From NCBI GenBank assembly GCA_964551335.1, contig CAZKCO010000002.1, forward strand, positions 248,001 through 312,000: a stretch of 64,000 nt of DNA. Reading direction: 5' to 3'. Positions 59,743-64,000 of the stretch are shown here, in pieces. The translations under genes and the position numbers were made by a program. How positions within the stretch are numbered: the first letter of the stretch is position 1; every line of letters starts with the position of its first letter. Origin of the DNA: Tunicatimonas sp964551335 (GTDB taxonomy: Bacteria; Bacteroidota; Bacteroidia; Cytophagales; Cyclobacteriaceae). The notes beneath the pieces are model-generated. The model was not told where the DNA came from, did no database searches, and worked only from the letters and a program-made list of their open reading frames with translations.

Positions 59743-60816
59743 GTGAATCGCCCGGCCCTAGTTGTAAAAATTGGCTCCAATGTTATTGCCCAGCCCGACG
59801 GACTGCTGAATATCCCGTTGCTAACGCAATTGGTGCAGCAAATAGTTAACCTCCGGCAGGCCGGATACGATGTGCTGCTGGTTTCTTCCGGAGCGGTGAC
59901 GGCCGGTCGCCAACAGGTGACTCCCACACCAAAGACTGATCCGGTAATTCAACGGCAGGTACTAGCCGCCGTAGGACAGGCCCAACTGATGCAGCTGTAC
60001 CGCCGCTTATTCGAAGAGCATCATGTTACCTGCGCCCAGATTCTGGTAACCAAAGAAGATTTCCGAAGCCGACGGCATTATCTGAACGTACGTAACTGCC
60101 TCACGGGCATCCTGCAGCACCAGGTACTTCCGATTGTGAATGAAAACGATGTGGTATCCGTCACCGAGCTGATGTTTACCGATAACGATGAGTTGGCAGG
60201 GCTGCTGGCCTCCATGATGGACGCTCAACGGCTAATTATCCTAACCAACGTAGACGGTATTTATGACCGTCCGCCTCGCGAAGCCGAAGCCCAGCTGATT
60301 GCCGAAGTAAAGCCGCAGGAATCGTTGGAAGCACAAATTACTGCCGAAAAATCAGATTTTGGCCGGGGCGGTATGCGCACTAAAAGTCGTATTGCCCGCA
60401 AGCTGGCCGACCTGGGTATCGGGGTGCATATTGCCAACGGCCGAGAAGAAAAAATTCTGGAGAAGATTGTTGATCAGCAAAAAGTAGGCACCCATTTTTT
60501 ACCCAACCGAAAAGTTTCTACCGTTAAACGCTGGATTGGCCAGGCCGAACGAGCTTATCAGAGTAGCATTCACGTGAACGAAGGAGCCTACCGGGCGCTT
60601 ACCCAGCAACAGCAAGCCAATAGCCTGCTGCTGGTAGGAGTAACCAAAATAGAAGGCGACTTTTCTAAAGGCGAGGTGGTACAACTCAAACACCAGGGCG
60701 AAGCTTTCGGGTTAGGCAAGACCTACTATGGATCGGAGCAGGCTAAAGCTTTGGTGGGGCAAGCCGGTAAAAAACCCATTGTGCACTACGACCATTTGTA
60801 CCTCCCGGGGTTTTAG
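59743..60816 (+). CDS. proB: Glutamate 5-kinase
   Basis: 357 residues from GTG 59743 (NRPALVVKIGSNV), chosen because TTG 59731 lies in the -7 element. Amino-acid kinase domain with LVVKIGSNVIA, VLLVSSGAVTAG, VLPIVNENDVVS and GRGGMRTKSRIA; a C-terminal PUA domain (about 270-350). It makes glutamyl-5-phosphate from glutamate and ATP, the first step of proline synthesis, and is usually feedback-inhibited by proline. proA is not adjacent. It has its own promoter. Confidence 0.93.
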   Translation: MNRPALVVKIGSNVIAQPDGLLNIPLLTQLVQQIVNLRQAGYDVLLVSSGAVTAGRQQVTPTPKTDPVIQRQVLAAVGQAQLMQLYRRLFEEHHVTCAQILVTKEDFRSRRHYLNVRNCLTGILQHQVLPIVNENDVVSVTELMFTDNDELAGLLASMMDAQRLIILTNVDGIYDRPPREAEAQLIAEVKPQESLEAQITAEKSDFGRGGMRTKSRIARKLADLGIGVHIANGREEKILEKIVDQQKVGTHFLPNRKVSTVKRWIGQAERAYQSSIHVNEGAYRALTQQQQANSLLLVGVTKIEGDFSKGEVVQLKHQGEAFGLGKTYYGSEQAKALVGQAGKKPIVHYDHLYLPGF

Positions 60817-60981
60817 GCCTGATATGACCGCCGCAGGTTGGCCGGAGGCTCCCCAATATGTTGAAATCCTTACTCAACCACCCTTCTTTAATCCTGTTTT
60901 AGCTGGCCTAAGCTACTGGCATAGTATTTTCACTATATCTGGTGAACTTAATTTTTTGAACACAATCAAATTTTTTGAGAT

Positions 60982-61692
60982 ATGAAAAAGATCATTGCCA
61001 TTATCACCGTTGGAGCAGCAGCTGCTCTGATGCAAGTGAACGCACAGGAGACAAAAACTACCGAAAAGGAAACCTACCCTGAAGCGCAAGAAGAAGTAAT
61101 TGATGAACGTGCTCAACCTTCTGCTGATTATCAGCACAATCAGTACGGTACGTATCCTCAGGGAATTGATTCAACGGTAGTTCCTCAGACCAGAGTAGAA
61201 ATCACAAAGAACCAACTACCTGAGAAAGTACTTAATAGTTTTGAAAGCAGTGAGTATAACGATCAGGAAATCGTAGCTATCTACGAAGTAACTGATGAAG
61301 AAGGCTCTGAGTACCAGCAATTGTCAGATGAGCAACCTATAAGTGATCCAACCTACCATAATGATCTGAACGAAAGATCACGGATTGAGTCTGGAAACTC
61401 TGCTGAATCTGAAATGGAGCCAGTTTCTCCTAATCAACAGCCCGAAGAATCGGTTCTAACCCAACCGGAAACAGAAACTACCCTGGAGGGTAATGAAGAG
61501 AATCCGGAAGAAGGAAACGTCATTGATCCTCGTCCGTCTGATACGGAACTCAACACTACTTACTCTGATTCACAAACATCTGAGGTAAAGTATGAAATTG
61601 AGGTAAAGGATGAAGAACAACAAACTACCTTAACGTATTCTGAGGAAGGTGAACTGGAAAAAGAGGAAGTTTCTGAAGAGTCTAGTATGTAA
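60982..61692 (+). CDS. Secreted acidic protein of unknown function
   Basis: 236 residues, with a signal peptide (MKKIIAIITVGAAAALMQVNAQ). The mature part is very rich in Glu, Thr, Gln and Ser, with low complexity (TETTLEGNEENPEEGNVID; EEGELEKEEVSEESSM at the end). No motif is recognised. It may be a flexible, negatively charged envelope or biofilm protein, or a metal binder; this is inference. A segment (VEITKNQLPEKVLNSFES) may be a small folded part, resembling the strand-helix start of PepSY/BLIP-like domains. A strong terminator follows. Confidence 0.7.
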   Translation: MKKIIAIITVGAAAALMQVNAQETKTTEKETYPEAQEEVIDERAQPSADYQHNQYGTYPQGIDSTVVPQTRVEITKNQLPEKVLNSFESSEYNDQEIVAIYEVTDEEGSEYQQLSDEQPISDPTYHNDLNERSRIESGNSAESEMEPVSPNQQPEESVLTQPETETTLEGNEENPEEGNVIDPRPSDTELNTTYSDSQTSEVKYEIEVKDEEQQTTLTYSEEGELEKEEVSEESSM

Positions 61693-61719
61693 TCTAGTAC
61701 AAGTATATTTTTCAACAAG

Positions 61720-61747
61720 GCGAGTCTTATACCGACTCGCTTTTTTT
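61720..61747 (+). terminator. Strong intrinsic terminator after the acidic protein gene
   Basis: GCGAGTC (61720-61726) pairs perfectly with GACTCGC (61734-61740) around TTATACC, followed by seven T (61741-61747). It ends the transcript 28 bases after the stop at 61692. The next gene must therefore have its own promoter in 61748-61815. Confidence 0.92.
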
Positions 61748-61815
61748 ATGTCATATTTTATAAACTATCGATTAATTGCGTAGATTGGCAGCTATACGAA
61801 ATCTTATTTTTAAAA

Positions 61816-63663
61816 ATGATTTCCCGCCAGTCCAATTCCTCATTTCACAGCTCACTACCCCAACGAATATTTCAAACACTAAGTATTCGTCATTTGCTAG
61901 CCCTGTCACTTATTGCCCTGACCATACTGGCCAGCAACTGGTTTGTGATGCAAAAGCTGGAGGAACAGTCATACGATGCTCATCTACTAAGCCTGGCGGG
62001 TGAGCAAACCACCCTAGGGCAACAGCTAGTAAAATCTGCCCTACTGATTAACACCGATGACCAACAGTTACAGCAAACCTACCAGCAGGAACTTGCCACT
62101 ACCATCAATCAGCTAGAGCAGTCGCACCGCTTTCTTATTCAGGCACCTACCAACGCTCAGCGTAGCTTCCAAAGTAGCGATACCATCCGTAGATTGTTTA
62201 ACTCCATTGATCCGGCGTATCGGGCATTGCTACAGCACGGTAGGGCTTTAGCTGCTTCGGAAAATAATTTAGCCTTATCGCTTAGGTCTTCACATATTAG
62301 GGAGCTGCTTGAGCACGAATCAGCCTACCTAAAGGGCATGCACGCCATTGTGCAGCAATTTGAGAAAGAGGCTCAGCAACGGGTAGACCAATTGGTCTAT
62401 ATGCAGCAATTTTTAACTTATCTCTCACTAAGCATCATCGTACTGTTGATTGTATTTGTATTTCGCCCGGTGGCTCGCTTTGTCAAGAAGTTTCTGGTGA
62501 TTCTTAGTCGGTCCCGGGCGCAGGCAAAGGAATTAGTGCAAGAACGACAAATGTTATTTGCTTCGCTGGAGAAATCACATAAGTACCTTAGCAACATGCA
62601 TTTCGCCGTAGAACGTGCTACTTTGTTTGCCCGGATTGATTGCAACGGACGATTATTATACACTAGTTCACAGTTTCGGCAACGGCTACATCTACCCCAC
62701 ACCTATTCCCCTTATACTCTGCCCGAACTACTGCAAATTTCATCAGACGACCTACGCTCTTCGCTGGATCAGGTTCGCGAGCAAGGTTACTGTTGCGTAG
62801 ACTGGGCTTGTTCCGATTATCTAGGGCGGGCATTGTGGCTCACAGTAACGGTGGTTCCGCTAAAAGATGATCAGAATGAGCTGCATCAGTACCTGTTTCT
62901 GTGTATTGACGTAACCGAAAAGAAGCAAGCTATTGAGCAGCTTCATATCGCCAATCGAAAAAATCTCAAACAAAAAATCCGCGAACAGCGTATGCGTTCG
63001 GTACTGGTGCTTCAGGCCCAAGAAGAGGAACGGAAACGCATTGCTATGGATTTGCATGACAACGTAGGTCAATCGCTTACCGCTCTCAAATATAACGTAG
63101 AAGCACTAGCCCCTCTGGCTACTGAAGACCGTCTGCAACAACGGTTAGACTACATTGGCCAGCTACTGCGCGAGAGTATTGCGAAAGTACGGCAGACCTC
63201 CTTTCACTTAATGCCCAGCGTGCTTTCGGACTACGGACTGGGGGCGGTACTACGAAACTTTGCCCAGGAGATGAAGCGCCTTACCGGAAGAAAGATTTAT
63301 TTTATCAACCATAGTAATTTTAACCAACGACTGGACGAGCACGTGGAAACCAACCTGTATCGAATTGTACAAGAGAGTTTAACCAATGCACTAAAGTATG
63401 CTCAGGCTACTCAAATCAGCATTAGCTTACGGCATAACGACACTACTTTGTGGGTTGCGGTAACCGATAATGGAGTGGGGTTCTCCGCCTCTGAGTCTAC
63501 TTTCCCTTCGGGAAGAGGATTGAGTAATATGGAAGAACGAACCAAATACCTACACGGAAAATTCACCGTTGAGTCGACGGTTGGAAAAGGCACTAAAGTA
63601 ATGATTCAGGTACCTCTGTCGTACCAAAAAGAAATAATGTATGATAACTATCGTATTGGCTGA
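61816..63663 (+). CDS. Sensor histidine kinase with NarX/PilJ-like sensor and HisKA_3 domain
   Basis: 615 residues. TM1 about 26-44 and TM2 about 198-216 enclose a periplasmic PilJ/NarX-like helical sensor (LSLAGEQTTLGQQLVKSALLI). A PAS-like domain follows (about 265-375), then HisKA_3 with phosphorylated His414 in RIAMDLHDNVGQSL, and an HATPase (N-box VQESLTNALKYA; G-box VTDNGVGF and GRGLSNMEERTKYL). It phosphorylates the response regulator encoded next; the start of that gene overlaps by 23 bases. The ligand sensed is unknown. Confidence 0.92.
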   Translation: MISRQSNSSFHSSLPQRIFQTLSIRHLLALSLIALTILASNWFVMQKLEEQSYDAHLLSLAGEQTTLGQQLVKSALLINTDDQQLQQTYQQELATTINQLEQSHRFLIQAPTNAQRSFQSSDTIRRLFNSIDPAYRALLQHGRALAASENNLALSLRSSHIRELLEHESAYLKGMHAIVQQFEKEAQQRVDQLVYMQQFLTYLSLSIIVLLIVFVFRPVARFVKKFLVILSRSRAQAKELVQERQMLFASLEKSHKYLSNMHFAVERATLFARIDCNGRLLYTSSQFRQRLHLPHTYSPYTLPELLQISSDDLRSSLDQVREQGYCCVDWACSDYLGRALWLTVTVVPLKDDQNELHQYLFLCIDVTEKKQAIEQLHIANRKNLKQKIREQRMRSVLVLQAQEEERKRIAMDLHDNVGQSLTALKYNVEALAPLATEDRLQQRLDYIGQLLRESIAKVRQTSFHLMPSVLSDYGLGAVLRNFAQEMKRLTGRKIYFINHSNFNQRLDEHVETNLYRIVQESLTNALKYAQATQISISLRHNDTTLWVAVTDNGVGFSASESTFPSGRGLSNMEERTKYLHGKFTVESTVGKGTKVMIQVPLSYQKEIMYDNYRIG

Positions 63664-64000
63664 TGACCATACTGTGGTGAGAAACGGCCTTAGAATGCTT
63701 CTAGAGAACGAAGAGGATTTTGCGGTAGTAGGTGAAGCCGCCTCCGGTACCGAAGCTCTGCTGAAAGTAAGTGAGTTACAACCCGATGTGGTTTTACTGG
63801 ATATCCGGATGCCCGGTTTAGACGGTATAGAAACCGCCCGGCGGCTGCCGGAGTACTCTGACCGTACTCGCTCATTGATTATCTCTATGCATGACCACGA
63901 CGAATACGTACTCCGTTCGGCCCGTAGTGGCGCCGGGGGCTACGTACTCAAAGACGCCACCAAGGAAGAGTTGATGCGGGCTATCCGTACCGTTAATCAG
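63641..64000 (+). CDS. NarL/LuxR-type response regulator, receiver part (3' end outside window)
   Basis: 120 residues seen, cut by the window end. Receiver domain: VLADDH (Asp8, Asp9), phospho-accepting Asp54 (VLLDIRMPG), Ser82 (IISMHD) and Lys104 (GYVLKDAT). The expected NarL-type DNA-binding domain would begin past the window end. It starts at ATG 63641 inside the kinase gene, a 23-base overlap that suggests coupled translation. Partner of the kinase at 61816. Confidence 0.92.
   Translation, partial: MITIVLADDHTVVRNGLRMLLENEEDFAVVGEAASGTEALLKVSELQPDVVLLDIRMPGLDGIETARRLPEYSDRTRSLIISMHDHDEYVLRSARSGAGGYVLKDATKEELMRAIRTVNQ

Overview
The window reads as chromosomal DNA of a marine-type member of the Bacteroidota, most likely Cytophagales. 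The evidence is Bacteroidota -7 promoter elements (TAnnTTTG), little sign of Shine-Dalgarno sequences, many TTG/GTG starts, and typical families: OmpA/PD40 proteins, DUF5777 barrels, SprB repeats, GH92, DUF1080, DUF1501/PSD1, and an ECF sigma factor with a membrane-anchored barrel partner. I found no rRNA, tRNA, CRISPR array, insertion sequence or phage module.

Bases 1-15.5 kb are a carbohydrate-use region without SusC/SusD. In order it holds the end of a DUF5060-like glycosidase, a phosphonatase-like HAD enzyme, a Tat-exported Gfo/Idh/MocA oxidoreductase coupled by ATGA to a DUF1080 (3-keto-disaccharide hydrolase-type) protein, a Tat-exported esterase, an NTF2-like protein, a secreted PHP protein, a GH92 mannosidase, a sodium:solute symporter and two xylose-isomerase-like TIM barrels. 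A MarR regulator, an FNR-type reductase and an adrenodoxin-type ferredoxin sit inside this block. The reductase has a GC-rich, highly structured leader that I cannot assign to a known RNA.

Bases 15.5-23.4 kb hold two minus-strand units: GntR - deoC - PfkB kinase - Gfo/Idh/MocA, and a pair of sulfatases. A palindrome centred on CTTGTATATACAAG lies upstream of each unit. Both copies sit exactly where the -33 promoter element should be, 19 bases from a -7 element, so one GntR protein probably represses desulfation and the downstream sugar pathway together. This is the clearest regulatory circuit in the window.

Bases 23.4-36.4 kb hold a GNAT enzyme, a DUF2231/PSCyt1/leucine-rich-repeat membrane protein, an AT-rich SAF-domain dehydrogenase, a PSCyt1-PSD1/DUF1501/unknown operon and a secreted TPR-CHAT protein of 1357 residues. 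Bases 36.6-44.6 kb hold two OmpA-family proteins, a TPR lipoprotein, an M28 peptidase and a NatAB-like ABC exporter. Bases 44.8-54 kb hold an AT-rich sulfotransferase, an ADP-ribose-pyrophosphatase-like phosphoesterase, a possible gene remnant, a CPA antiporter, a 3-hydroxyacyl-CoA dehydrogenase, a SerB-SerA fusion and an MscS channel. Bases 54.3-59.7 kb are a probable operon from an ECF sigma factor through surface lipoproteins with unusual CX4CH haem sites to YceI and a DUF5777 barrel. Then come proB, an acidic secreted protein with a strong terminator, and a NarX-like histidine kinase with its response regulator, cut by the window end.

Several intergenic regions carry inverted repeats built from short repeated words (for example TGTTCAGG or CATTGCTCACTGTA). 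The words differ at each site but the layout is the same.
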